Shown here piece after piece: positions 8,432 to 17,275 of a stretch of DNA of 64,000 bases. The notes under the pieces were generated by a model. That model had not been told where the DNA came from. It ran no database searches and was given only the letters and a program-made list of their open reading frames with translations. The stretch comes from Deferribacteres bacterium. GTDB lineage: Bacteria; Zhuqueibacterota; Zhuqueibacteria; Zhuqueibacterales; Geothermadaptataceae. The first letter of the stretch is position 1. Each line of letters begins with the position of its first letter. The stretch covers positions 191,902 through 255,901 of the forward strand of contig JACKDF010000009.1 of assembly GCA_020633655.1 (NCBI GenBank), in the 5' to 3' direction. A program made the position numbers and the translations under genes.

Positions 8432-9766
8432 ATGTTTATGTGGCACCGACTTGTTACTGCACTTGCTCTGATGCTCTTTATCTCCGGTTCAACAACACAG
8501 GCACAAACGTATAATATATGGCCGCTTGGGAACTCAATAACAGAAGGGGAAGGATCCACAAATTACAACGGTTATCGTAAACCTTTGTACTACGATTTGA
8601 AAGATTATGTCAATCAGCAAAATGAAGGTGTTGACATTAATTTTGTCGGTACGCTCAGCAACGGTGATTTTGGTGATGCGGAGCATGATGGATGGGCAGG
8701 CAAAAAGGCGGATTTTATTCGCTCCAATGCCCAGAGCTGGTTAAATACCCTCGTTGCACAAAACGATACACCCGATTTTGTGCTTTTTCATATCGGCACG
8801 AACGATATCTCTTCAAATCGCGCGGCATCTTCGATTGTGAATGATATCGACGTAGCCCTCGACATTATTTGGAATTATGGCATCAATATCAAAGTCTTTC
8901 TCTGCGGTATCATTCCGCGATTGGATGGAAAAAATTCGCAAACTACCGATTTGAATGATGATATCTGGACCCTGGTAGACCGTCGTCGCAATCAGGAAGG
9001 CAAGGCAATTTTTTATGTGGATCAGTACAATCAATTCGTCAACCATAATAATTGGGAAACCGATTATATGGTGAATAACGGAACCGATTACCTGCATCCC
9101 AACAACACCGGTTATGATGCCATGGCCAACCGGTTCTTCGGTGTTGTAGCGCAGTATCTCGTACCGGGAACGACCCCGGTTGAGCTTCTCACCTTCGGCG
9201 GTATAGCTGACAATTACGTTATCAATTTAAGCTGGAATACGGCTACCGAATCGAACAATCTGGGATTTTATATCGAACACAGCCTCGGAAATGATTTGTT
9301 TCGCGATGTCGGTTTTGTGGAAGGAAACGGGACCACCGTCGAATCGCATAATTATACATTTGCCTTCGAAGCTAAACTGGCGGGACAGCACAATTTTCGC
9401 CTGCGTCAAGTTGACAATGACGGAACCATCAACTATTCCCGCGAAATTGCTGTTATGGTTCTGCCGCCAAACTCCCTTGCTTTGCACCAGAATTATCCCA
9501 ATCCGTTTCGTCCGGGATTCAGCCTTTCCGAAGGCACACGCATCCCCTTTGAATTGCAGGCTAACTCGCAGGTCGATGTCAATATTTACAATATTACTGG
9601 TCAGTTAATTAAAACAGTCAGTGCCGACACCTACCAGCCTGGGCGCCACGAAGTCTTGTGGGATGGACGCAATGAAACAGGCATGCTGGCACCCAGTGGC
9701 ACCTATCTCATTCGCCTGCGTTCAAATGATCAGATCATTTCAAAAACGATGCAGGTTGTGCGGTAG
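8432..9766 (+). CDS. Secreted SGNH/GDSL hydrolase with C-terminal sorting domain
   Basis: About 444 residues from the ATG at 8432 (after AAAGGA); the frame is open upstream, but MFMWHRLVTALALMLFISG is the natural signal peptide. The SGNH esterase blocks are clear: GNSIT (nucleophile Ser35), HIGTNDI (block III) and DYLHPNNTGY (Asp and His). A beta-sandwich follows (WNTATESNNLGFYIEHS). The last 85 residues, from LHQNYPNPF, form a FlgD-like/type IX-type sorting tail ending in SKTMQVVR. The protein is probably exported and kept on or released from the surface. The substrate, perhaps an acetylated polysaccharide, cannot be told. Confidence 0.88.
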   Translation: MFMWHRLVTALALMLFISGSTTQAQTYNIWPLGNSITEGEGSTNYNGYRKPLYYDLKDYVNQQNEGVDINFVGTLSNGDFGDAEHDGWAGKKADFIRSNAQSWLNTLVAQNDTPDFVLFHIGTNDISSNRAASSIVNDIDVALDIIWNYGINIKVFLCGIIPRLDGKNSQTTDLNDDIWTLVDRRRNQEGKAIFYVDQYNQFVNHNNWETDYMVNNGTDYLHPNNTGYDAMANRFFGVVAQYLVPGTTPVELLTFGGIADNYVINLSWNTATESNNLGFYIEHSLGNDLFRDVGFVEGNGTTVESHNYTFAFEAKLAGQHNFRLRQVDNDGTINYSREIAVMVLPPNSLALHQNYPNPFRPGFSLSEGTRIPFELQANSQVDVNIYNITGQLIKTVSADTYQPGRHEVLWDGRNETGMLAPSGTYLIRLRSNDQIISKTMQVVR

Positions 9767-9781
9767 ATAATGGTACAAGTC

Positions 9782-9906
9782 ATTCCGGTTTTTGCGCTTC
9801 TCAGCAAAAGACCGGAATCTTAATAATTCATCCACAAATTTGATTTTTAGAATAGTACATCTCAACACGATAGGATGCCGGTATTGCAAAAAACGCAAAC
9901 CGGCAT
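9782..9906. terminator. Two successive hairpins between convergent genes
   Basis: ATTCCGGT (9782-9789) pairs with ACCGGAAT (9811-9818), extended by TTTTGC/GCAAAA. A second stem pairs ATGCCGGT (from 9875) with ACCGGCAT (ending 9906), again flanked by TTGC/GCAA. They lie between convergent gene ends (stops at 9766 and 9963), so they could stop transcription both ways. The shared CCGG cores also resemble the dispersed repeats of this window. Confidence 0.5.
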
Positions 9907-9962
9907 GACTTTTCAGGAACCAAACTCACAAATTAAGCTGTGACAAAGTAATGGAAAGCAAT

Positions 9963-11345
9963 TCAAATCACCAACGACGATATCCCACGCTTTAAAAACT
10001 GCCCATATCCTTTTTCGATTTTCATTTCATCATTTTCAACCGCAACCTTTCCTCGCATAAGAACAGTTTTGCACTTTCCAGTCACTTCCCGGCCTTCATA
10101 AGCGGAATAGTCACAGTTGTGATGGTGTGTTTTCGCTGAAATTGTGTGCTGCTCTTCAGGATCAAAAATGACGATATCCGCGTCAGCGCCGATGGCGAGT
10201 GTGCCTTTGCGCGGGTACATGCCGAAAATTTTCGCAGGATTTGTCGATATCACTTCAACAAATTTATTTAAACTGATGCGTCCTTTTCGCACTCCTTCGC
10301 TGTAAAGCAACTCAATCCGATGCTCAATGCCTGGCGCACCATTAGGAATTTTTGTGAAGTCGTCTTCCCCTTTTCGCTTTTGTTCCATAAAAAACGGACA
10401 GTGGTCAGTCCCAACAGTCTGTATCATCCCCTGATTCAATCCCGCCCACAGCGCTTCCCGATCCTTTTGCTCACGAATCGGTGGCGACATCACCCATTTC
10501 GCTCCTTCAAAATTCTCCTTTTCATAAACCGAGGCATCCAGCAACAAATACTGCGGACAGGTTTCGACAAAAACCCGCTGATTGCGTTTACTTGCCTCGC
10601 GCACCTTGTTCAAAGCCCCTGCGCTGGTCATATGCACAATCAGGCAGGTGACGCCGGTATAATTCGCCATATCGATAAACCGTCCGCACGCTTCGATTTC
10701 GGTAATTTCCGGCTGCGAGCGATAGTGATAAAGCGGTGTCAGCTTACCTTCTGCCTGATGTTTCTTGACAAGCGCCTCAATCATATCACCGTTTGTCGCA
10801 TGCACCGTCACGATGCCGCCGTGCTTTTTGACCTCATCCATGATGCCCATCATTTGGCCATCGTCGATCATTAAGGTGCCTTTATAGGCCATGAATGTTT
10901 TAAAGGAAGTGATGCCATCATCGATGAGTTGTTTGATTTCGGCTTTAGTGGTGGGATTAAAATCGGTCACCGACACGTGAAAACCGTAGTCGCACAATGC
11001 ATTTCCTGCAGCTTTTTTGTGCCATTCGTCCACAGCTGCGTGCAGTGTTTCGCCGCGGGTCTGGTTGGCAAAATCGATGATCGTGGTGGTGCCGCCGAAT
11101 AATGCAGCTCGTGTGCCGGTTTCAAAATTGTCGCTGGAGAATGTGCCCATGACCGGCAGATCGAGATGCACATGGGCATCGACGCCGCCGGGGAAAACAA
11201 GTTTGCCGCTCGCATCGATGGTTTTATCCGCTGACATTGGGAGATCTTTACCAATTGCTGAAATTGTTTCCCCTTCTACGAAAATGTTGGCGATATAATC
11301 CGCAGAGGCTGTAACGATGTGGCCGTTTTTTATGAGAATAGACAT
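9963..11345 (-). CDS. hydA: Dihydropyrimidinase (D-hydantoinase)
   Basis: A 460-residue cytoplasmic amidohydrolase that opens dihydrouracil/dihydrothymine or hydantoin rings in reductive pyrimidine breakdown. Metal ligands appear in order: His58 and His60 in DAHVHLD, Lys149 (the carbamylated lysine) in SFKTFMAYKG, His in VTVHATNGD, His in LIVHMTSAG, and Asp in GTDHCPF. Length and spacing are normal. A GGGAG site precedes the ATG. The upstream sulfatase gene ends 51 bases away on the same strand, so joint transcription is possible, but no beta-ureidopropionase or dihydropyrimidine dehydrogenase is nearby. Confidence 0.92.
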   Translation of the reverse strand: MSILIKNGHIVTASADYIANIFVEGETISAIGKDLPMSADKTIDASGKLVFPGGVDAHVHLDLPVMGTFSSDNFETGTRAALFGGTTTIIDFANQTRGETLHAAVDEWHKKAAGNALCDYGFHVSVTDFNPTTKAEIKQLIDDGITSFKTFMAYKGTLMIDDGQMMGIMDEVKKHGGIVTVHATNGDMIEALVKKHQAEGKLTPLYHYRSQPEITEIEACGRFIDMANYTGVTCLIVHMTSAGALNKVREASKRNQRVFVETCPQYLLLDASVYEKENFEGAKWVMSPPIREQKDREALWAGLNQGMIQTVGTDHCPFFMEQKRKGEDDFTKIPNGAPGIEHRIELLYSEGVRKGRISLNKFVEVISTNPAKIFGMYPRKGTLAIGADADIVIFDPEEQHTISAKTHHHNCDYSAYEGREVTGKCKTVLMRGKVAVENDEMKIEKGYGQFLKRGISSLVI

Positions 11346-11396
11346 CGGCTTCTCCCAAATTTACTTATCGATGGCATACCGATACAGGCAATTCTA

Positions 11397-13001
11397 CTAC
11401 AAGCTTGGTCGTGCAGCCCGCCATCCGGCATGTAGTTTTTGCGCCAGCTCGTCAATAATCTCGGCATTTGTCGGTTGCAGTGCAATATTTTTATTTTCCT
11501 GCGGGTCGATAGCGTGATCATAGAGTTCCCGTGCGACGAAGTCGGTGGTGATTTTCTTTTCATTGTCCCAGTAATACCATTCGATGTAATGATAACGTTT
11601 CGTTCGCATCGAATAGCCCATGTAGCGTTTGCCATCGGGCGTGATGCGCGGGCGGCGGTGGAACTGACTGAAGACGGCCTCTTTCCATGGTTTATCCGGC
11701 TGGTCCAGCAAAGGGGCAGCACTCGTTCCCTGCAGGTAATCCGGTTTGTCGATTCCTGCCAGATCGCACAGTGTCGGGAATATATCAACCAGCTCAGTCA
11801 GTGCATCGCTCGTTGTACCTTTGGCGGTGCCGCCAGGCGCTTTGATTATCATTGGTACGCGGGTGTCGATTTCATAGTTCGTTTGCTTGCACCAGCTGTT
11901 ATGCTCGCCCAGTTTCCAGCCGTGATCACCCCAGATGATAATGACGGTATTTTCAGCTAAACCAAGTTCATCCAAAGAGCTCATCAGCCGGCCAATGCAG
12001 GCGTCGACATAGCTGACGCTGGCATAATAACCATGTTTTAATTTTCGCGCACTTGAATCAGGAATGTGGAATTCTGACGGGTGTTTGATATCGCGAAAGC
12101 CCTCGTACCCGCGCAGTTCGTACATGGAATTCATGGAAAAAATTGGTGCATCCTGTGGCAGGAAGGGATTCGGCGCCAGTGAAATGGAATCAGGATCGTA
12201 CAAGTCCCAATATTTTTTCGGCACAACAAACGGCAAGTGCGGGCGATAGTAACCCAGCGCAATGAAAAACGGCTGCTCTTTTTCTCGCAAGCGCTGCAGT
12301 GTTTGAATCGCCAGATCCGTTTGTGCGCCATCGTAAAAAGCGCTGTCTGGTGCATTGGAGTCTTCCCAGGCTGGACCCACATTCCAGCCATCGGCATAAT
12401 TAATTGCTGCTGGGCGTTGTTTGAGTTTTTCTGCCCGAAGTGTGACCTGGCTTTCCTGAATTTTTTTATTGAAATAGAAGGTCTCTGCATCCCGCTTAAC
12501 CATCTCCGGTGTGCGATAAGGCGCCGGACGCAGATCGGGTTCATCCCAGGAGACTGAATCGGGCATGAAGTTGTGAAATATTTTGCCCAGTGAAACAGTG
12601 TAATAACCAAATTTATGAAAATACTGGGGCATGGTCACCGCGCCCGGATTGATGACACGAAATTTGTCACCGAGATGCCAAACCCGGCTTGAATCCGGGC
12701 GCAGGCCGAGCATCAAACTCGCACGCGAAGGGGCACAGACCGCAGCCTGACAGTAGGTGCTGGAAAAGACAACACCGCTTTCGGCAAATCGATCGATATT
12801 CGGAGTTTTAATTTCTGTGTTACCGTAACAACCGAGATCAGGCCGAAGGTCGTCGATGGAGATGAAGAGAATGTTGGGGTGGGATTTGTTTGCAAAATTA
12901 TTGCAATTCGTAGCAGATATTCCCAAGGCTAAAATTAAAATTATTTTGGCCAAACATTTGTATGAAATAATATGAATTTCTAATCTCACGAGACACCTCA
13001 T
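11397..13001 (-). CDS. Lipoprotein sulfatase, iduronate-2-sulfatase-like
   Basis: A 534-residue family S1 sulfatase. The formylglycine-forming cysteine is Cys89 in CAPSRAS, matured by a formylglycine-generating enzyme (not in this window). SIDDLRPDLGCYG gives the paired metal aspartates, and WGDHGWKLGEHNSW holds late active-site residues. The layout resembles iduronate-2-sulfatase and bacterial glycan sulfatases. ILALGISATNC looks like a lipobox, so the mature protein is probably lipid-anchored. The ribosome site at 13001 is weak and a start some codons inside is possible. It is clearly paralogous to the gene upstream at 13178. Confidence 0.85.
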   Translation of the reverse strand: MRCLVRLEIHIISYKCLAKIILILALGISATNCNNFANKSHPNILFISIDDLRPDLGCYGNTEIKTPNIDRFAESGVVFSSTYCQAAVCAPSRASLMLGLRPDSSRVWHLGDKFRVINPGAVTMPQYFHKFGYYTVSLGKIFHNFMPDSVSWDEPDLRPAPYRTPEMVKRDAETFYFNKKIQESQVTLRAEKLKQRPAAINYADGWNVGPAWEDSNAPDSAFYDGAQTDLAIQTLQRLREKEQPFFIALGYYRPHLPFVVPKKYWDLYDPDSISLAPNPFLPQDAPIFSMNSMYELRGYEGFRDIKHPSEFHIPDSSARKLKHGYYASVSYVDACIGRLMSSLDELGLAENTVIIIWGDHGWKLGEHNSWCKQTNYEIDTRVPMIIKAPGGTAKGTTSDALTELVDIFPTLCDLAGIDKPDYLQGTSAAPLLDQPDKPWKEAVFSQFHRRPRITPDGKRYMGYSMRTKRYHYIEWYYWDNEKKITTDFVARELYDHAIDPQENKNIALQPTNAEIIDELAQKLHAGWRAARPSL

Positions 13002-13177
13002 TTTTTGTAGCTATTTTAATGTGAGTTCGATGTTAAAATAATTGGAGAAGAAAAAACAGAATTCTTGAGAACTAGTCCGAAGGCGTCCCGCCGAGGACAA
13101 CGTGCATAACGCTCAGCGAGACGCTTTCGCTCTAGGAGCATAAATCTGTCTATTATACTAAAGTAGTCTCTATCCTT

Positions 13178-14743
13178 TTACTTGCCCGGCAACGCCTCTC
13201 GCCACCCCGCATCAAGTTGTGCTGCGAGTTGTTGCACAACGGCTACATTCTGCGGATCATCCGCAATGTTGACATTTTCATTGGGATCGGTTTGGTGATC
13301 ATACAATTCCTGTGCTGCAAACTCTTTCGTTTCCCAGTTAATCCAGCGCACATAGCGGTAGCGCTCCGTACGAATAGCATAACCCATGTACTCAACGCCA
13401 TCCGGTGCAATCCAGATTCCCTCTCGCAAAAACTGGCTGAAGACGGCTTTTTTCCAGGGCAAATTCGAATTGTGCAAGAGTGGTACTGTGCTGATTCCCT
13501 GCAAATGTTCAGGCACAGGCAGACCGGCCAATTCACACAATGTCGGGTAGACATCGACGAATTCCACCAATTGATTGAGCCTTGTGTTCATGTTCTGTAC
13601 GCCCGGTGCACGGATGATAAGCGGCACACGCGTATCGATTTCATAATTGGTCATTTTAGCCCAGCTGTTGTGCTCGCCCAATTTCCAGCCGTGGTCGCCC
13701 CACAACACGACAATGGTGTTTTCTGCCAAGCCTTCTTTTTCCAATGCATCAAGCAGTTTGCCGACCTGCGCATCGATGTAACTCACGGAAGCGAGGTAGC
13801 CGTGTTTTAACAGACGGGCATCCTGCTCATTTAATTTTCCTTCGTGAGGCTTGGGAACCTGTTTGAAATCAGCATAACCCCGCAATTCACGCATGTTGTT
13901 GATCGCCATGAGGGGGGCATTTTCCGGAAGAAAATCGTTTTCGGCGAGGGGGATACGATTACGATCGTACAAATCCCAGTATTTTTTCGGCGCGTTGAAT
14001 GGCAAATGCGGCCGGTAAAAACCAATACCGAAAAAGAACGGTTTATCCATCTTTTTTAACTCGGCTAATTTTTTAACAGCCACATCCGCCTGTGCCCCAT
14101 CGAAATAAGCATCATCCGGCACATCGATGTTTTCCGTGGCCACATATTTCAAATACCATTGCCCGAGCCGGTCGATGTGTCTTTTCTCCTTTCCGGCGGC
14201 AATGATCTGTTGCTTGCGTTTTTCCAGCCAGGCGACATTTTCCTCCATGCGGTAGACGGCATCGGGATCAAAGGGATAGCCGTCGATGTGTAATTTCGGC
14301 TCGCTCCAGGATTGTGAATCGGGAATCACATTGTGAAATATTTTACCGATAGCGACGGAATGATAGCCGTTGTTTTTAAAATACTGTGGCAAGGTGACGA
14401 CATCCGGTACTGTATCTCGCAGTTTGGTGCGTAAATCCCACACTTTGATGGAATCCGGACGCAATCCGGTGAGCAAACTTGCGCGCGAAGGATTGCAGAC
14501 AGCGGACTGGCAGAAAGCGCGTGTGAAAGTGAAACCGGATTCTGCCAACCGATCAATATTGGGACTCTGAACATAATTTTGGCCATAGATTCCCAATTCA
14601 GGGCGCAAATCATCAACGGCGATGAACAGAATGTTTGGCTTTTGGGGGGATTTCCCGCAGCCGGATGTGAGGGTGTTGATGAGCGTAAGTACTATAATTA
14701 AAATGCTAAGTTTGTTAATGAAACGCAGGGTAGTTTTAACCAT
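13178..14743 (-). CDS. Second lipoprotein sulfatase, paralogue of its neighbour
   Basis: About 521 residues from the ATG at 14743, preceded by AAGGA; the frame is open 12 codons more. Cys83 in CNPSRAS is the formylglycine site. AVDDLRPELGIYG and WGDHGWKLGEHNSW match the neighbouring sulfatase almost word for word. LTLINTLTSGC is a lipobox. The two proteins align along their length, including GYYRPHLPF/GFYRPHLPF and TRVPMIIKAPG/TRVPLIIRAPG, so they come from a tandem duplication. Differences in the CxPSR motif and variable loops suggest different sulfated substrates. About 175 bases with an imperfect hairpin separate it from the downstream copy. Confidence 0.87.
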   Translation of the reverse strand: MVKTTLRFINKLSILIIVLTLINTLTSGCGKSPQKPNILFIAVDDLRPELGIYGQNYVQSPNIDRLAESGFTFTRAFCQSAVCNPSRASLLTGLRPDSIKVWDLRTKLRDTVPDVVTLPQYFKNNGYHSVAIGKIFHNVIPDSQSWSEPKLHIDGYPFDPDAVYRMEENVAWLEKRKQQIIAAGKEKRHIDRLGQWYLKYVATENIDVPDDAYFDGAQADVAVKKLAELKKMDKPFFFGIGFYRPHLPFNAPKKYWDLYDRNRIPLAENDFLPENAPLMAINNMRELRGYADFKQVPKPHEGKLNEQDARLLKHGYLASVSYIDAQVGKLLDALEKEGLAENTIVVLWGDHGWKLGEHNSWAKMTNYEIDTRVPLIIRAPGVQNMNTRLNQLVEFVDVYPTLCELAGLPVPEHLQGISTVPLLHNSNLPWKKAVFSQFLREGIWIAPDGVEYMGYAIRTERYRYVRWINWETKEFAAQELYDHQTDPNENVNIADDPQNVAVVQQLAAQLDAGWREALPGK

Positions 14744-14950
14744 TCTTATCCTTATATAAAAATCCGAAGCATAATCCAAATATAATTAAAGCAATTACTG
14801 TACTTGCCTCTTCGGGAGAAATACTACGTACTTTTCTAATTATAATTACTTTAGATGTACTACTGGCGATTTGCCATTACTGGTTGAGGAAGTGCGTGAA
14901 GACGGGCCTGTTGTACCACTATGCGTGTTGGAAACCACAAAATCGGACTG

Positions 14951-15784
14951 TTAAAGCGTGTTCGACGTTGGCTGGTTTTGATTATTCATTTCAATGGTGT
15001 TGTTCATTGTTGGTTTTCTTCCCGGGGCAATACGCGATTTCGGTAAAATGACCTCGTGGGGAGCAATCGTCGCACCGGCACCGATTTCAACATCACCCAT
15101 AATTGTGGCTTTTAATCCGACAGTGGCACCTTCGCGAATTATAATTGGCTCGATAATCAAATAGCCCTTGGTCGCATAATGCGCCATCAGGTGCACAGAG
15201 CCACCAATTGTCACTTTATCTTCAATTTGGATGAGGGCCGGATCAGAAATATTGGTGGTGTTGATATGCGCGCCTTTGCCAATTTTCATTCCCATCATGC
15301 GGTAAAAAAGTAAATTGAGAGGGGTTGGGGTCACAAATTCTAAAAACGTATAACGAACGACATAATTCAGCGCATTATGAAAAAACCAGGGAACGGCCGC
15401 GGCCGAGAAATAACTGCCACGAAATGGTTTAACCCGGAACGGCAGCAATTTATTAAATAAGGGCACGACGAAAATAATTGCAAATCCATAAAGAAAATAA
15501 CTGCTGATCAGACTGAAGGCAATAGCACCGTAATGAAAAAATTCCGGCCATTGTGCGGTGTTTTCGAGTACGAATTTAACAAAATAAACGCCCGGCATTG
15601 CAGAAAGGCTCATTGCTAAAATGACCATGAGGTAGAGTGGAATCAGCGCGATGAGATAGGTGACAATTCGAAAGCGCCGAAGGATATTTTCAAATAATCC
15701 TGCCAGGCCTCTACGATCAGAAGTTTTCGCATCCACGTCAATAATTTTACCAGTGCTGCCGTTTTGGGATTCCTTGGCCTTCAT
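14951..15784 (-). CDS. Membrane-linked hexapeptide-repeat acyltransferase
   Basis: A 277-residue protein in two parts. Residues about 40-145 hold two or three hydrophobic segments (TYLIALIPLYLMVILAMSL, then FLYGFAIIFVVPLF). About 165-255 is a left-handed beta-helix with hexapeptide repeats (IGKGAHINTTNISD, VTIGGSVHLMAH, IIIREGATVGLKATIMGDVEIGAGATIAPH). Such domains often belong to acetyl- or acyltransferases or to the terminal part of NRPS-like Pls proteins. It follows the PlsC-like gene after about 270 bases with a strong hairpin at 16030-16052, so it may be a separate unit. Role in the lipid cluster is inferred from position only. Confidence 0.65.
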   Translation of the reverse strand: MKAKESQNGSTGKIIDVDAKTSDRRGLAGLFENILRRFRIVTYLIALIPLYLMVILAMSLSAMPGVYFVKFVLENTAQWPEFFHYGAIAFSLISSYFLYGFAIIFVVPLFNKLLPFRVKPFRGSYFSAAAVPWFFHNALNYVVRYTFLEFVTPTPLNLLFYRMMGMKIGKGAHINTTNISDPALIQIEDKVTIGGSVHLMAHYATKGYLIIEPIIIREGATVGLKATIMGDVEIGAGATIAPHEVILPKSRIAPGRKPTMNNTIEMNNQNQPTSNTL

Positions 15785-16029
15785 TCTTTTATCCTTTTGC
15801 CTGATTGAAAATTATGTCATTCAATTTGATCGACAACGAACCAGAAGCATGTAAATCGTGTTTCATTTCATTTACTTCGACCGGCTCGTCGATTTGGATT
15901 ACTGTAAGGAATTGTGGTTTTATCAATAGCATCAGTCGAACGAGAATGCGTGTTTTGGTTTTATTTCATGTGAACTGGAATGTGGAGTGACGGTTGGCGA
16001 GACGAAATAAGGTTCAAAATACGCGGTAT

Positions 16030-16052
16030 CGAGGCAGGACATGCCTGCCTCG
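16030..16052 (-). terminator. Perfect 9-bp hairpin after the acyltransferase gene
   Basis: CGAGGCAGG and CCTGCCTCG are perfectly complementary around a five-base loop, seven bases beyond the stop of the PlsC-like gene. No strong T-run follows on the minus strand, so it may instead protect the transcript end or partly attenuate into the hexapeptide acyltransferase gene. Confidence 0.45.
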
Positions 16053-16058
16053 TAAAAC

Positions 16059-16838
16059 TTAGGCTTGTGCTGGTTGTGGAAAATAGGTGAAGTAGCGCTC
16101 TTCCATTGCCGTAAGCTGTTGAATGACCTGTTCAGATATGTCCTTGGTCGCACGCAATCCTTTAAATGGACTTTCCGGCGCGATAAGTTTCATATCGAGG
16201 TAAAACTTTTGGCCACGTTTCGGTATGCTACTGAAGGTTTCCTGGGCTTCACCCCGCAAGTAAACACACAACACTTTTGCATTCTGCACTGTCTTGACAA
16301 GCCGGCCTACACCATAGGAATAATCATCGGCATCAATTTTTCCTATCCGGCTGCGCTTGCCTTCCGGAAAAATTGTCACCGTGTGTCCTTTGTGCATCAT
16401 ATGCGTGATCTTGTCAATGGATTTTTTCACAATGTCGCGGTCACCACCACGGTCTACCGGAATGCAACTGGCGAGATAGCAAATACCACGCAAAACCGGA
16501 TTGCTGGCAAAATTGGCGCGTTCTGGCATATTCCAGGAAAAGCTGCGGTAGTGTTTCATGTATGTCCACCACGAAGCCAGACTCCAATTGATCAGCACAC
16601 TGTCAATTTTTGTCAGGTGGTTCGCACACACGATGATTGGACCGTCGGCATCCTTGAGCATTTGTTTGAACTGTTTGCGAATATTGCGCAGATCGGGCAC
16701 ATGGTATTTTGCCCAGAATCGCATGAGAATAACGGCCATGTTGTTCCAAAAGGGCATGGTCGCCCAGCCAACAAAACGCTGGGTAAAAAGTGAGAAACGC
16801 TCTTTTTTATTCAGTAATTTCGGATTCTGTTTTTCCAT
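16059..16838 (-). CDS. PlsC-like lysophospholipid/acyl acyltransferase
   Basis: A 259-residue member of the glycerolipid acyltransferase family. His74 and Asp79 in NHLTKID form the catalytic HX4D, and FPEGKRSR near 158-164 is the acceptor phosphate-binding block. A hydrophobic stretch near 25-42 suggests membrane association. It starts seven bases after the acyl-carrier-protein stop, so transfer from that carrier to a lipid acceptor is the simplest reading. The acceptor could be lysophosphatidate, an ornithine-type lipid or another alcohol or amine; the sequence does not decide. The KIDADDYSYGVGRLVKTVQNA segment is normal for LPLATs. Confidence 0.85.
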   Translation of the reverse strand: MEKQNPKLLNKKERFSLFTQRFVGWATMPFWNNMAVILMRFWAKYHVPDLRNIRKQFKQMLKDADGPIIVCANHLTKIDSVLINWSLASWWTYMKHYRSFSWNMPERANFASNPVLRGICYLASCIPVDRGGDRDIVKKSIDKITHMMHKGHTVTIFPEGKRSRIGKIDADDYSYGVGRLVKTVQNAKVLCVYLRGEAQETFSSIPKRGQKFYLDMKLIAPESPFKGLRATKDISEQVIQQLTAMEERYFTYFPQPAQA

Positions 16839-16845
16839 AGTACTC

Positions 16846-17091
16846 TTAAAGTTTTGCTAAAATAAGATTAACACCATCACCTACTGTGCGTACTTTATCG
16901 GCATCATCGTCTTCGACTTCAATATCAAAAGCATCTTCGAAATCGAGAACGATATCTACGAGACGGGCGGAGTTCACTTTCAAATCATCCAGAATGGATG
17001 TTTCCATTTTTATATCTGCATCGGCCAGACCGGCTTTGCTGTATTTTTGCAAGATTTCTTTGACTTTTCCAAAAACTTCTTCTTGGGTCAT
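16846..17091 (-). CDS. Acyl carrier protein
   Basis: An 81-residue acidic helical protein. The probable phosphopantetheine site is Ser41 in DDLKVNSARLVDIV; the usual DSL is replaced by NSA, so this is a divergent carrier and not the housekeeping AcpP. Helix 2 continues VDIVLDFEDAFDIEVED, which fits carriers that dock ketosynthases. A good AAGGAG site precedes the ATG. The ketosynthase gene ends 184 bases upstream, and that gap carries a copy of the TTTATGAAT repeat family near 17208-17232. It presumably carries the growing chain for the neighbouring enzymes. Confidence 0.85.
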   Translation of the reverse strand: MTQEEVFGKVKEILQKYSKAGLADADIKMETSILDDLKVNSARLVDIVLDFEDAFDIEVEDDDADKVRTVGDGVNLILAKL

Positions 17092-17275
17092 TTCATTCTC
17101 CTTTTATTGTAGTGAATTTATTTTAAAACATAATTTTCAATTGAATTGGCCTTATTCATGAGAAGCTCAAATTGAATGATGGGCGGTGGATATCTCCGGT
17201 TCCAATCCCGGTGTGTATGAATAGGGCAGCTTAAATTTATTTATCAGAACGCAAAGTATAATAAAAAAAATTTCA

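Noticed and set aside
10320..10874. 184-codon plus-strand frame
   Set aside because: Lies wholly opposite the well-supported dihydropyrimidinase gene and has no coherent domain.
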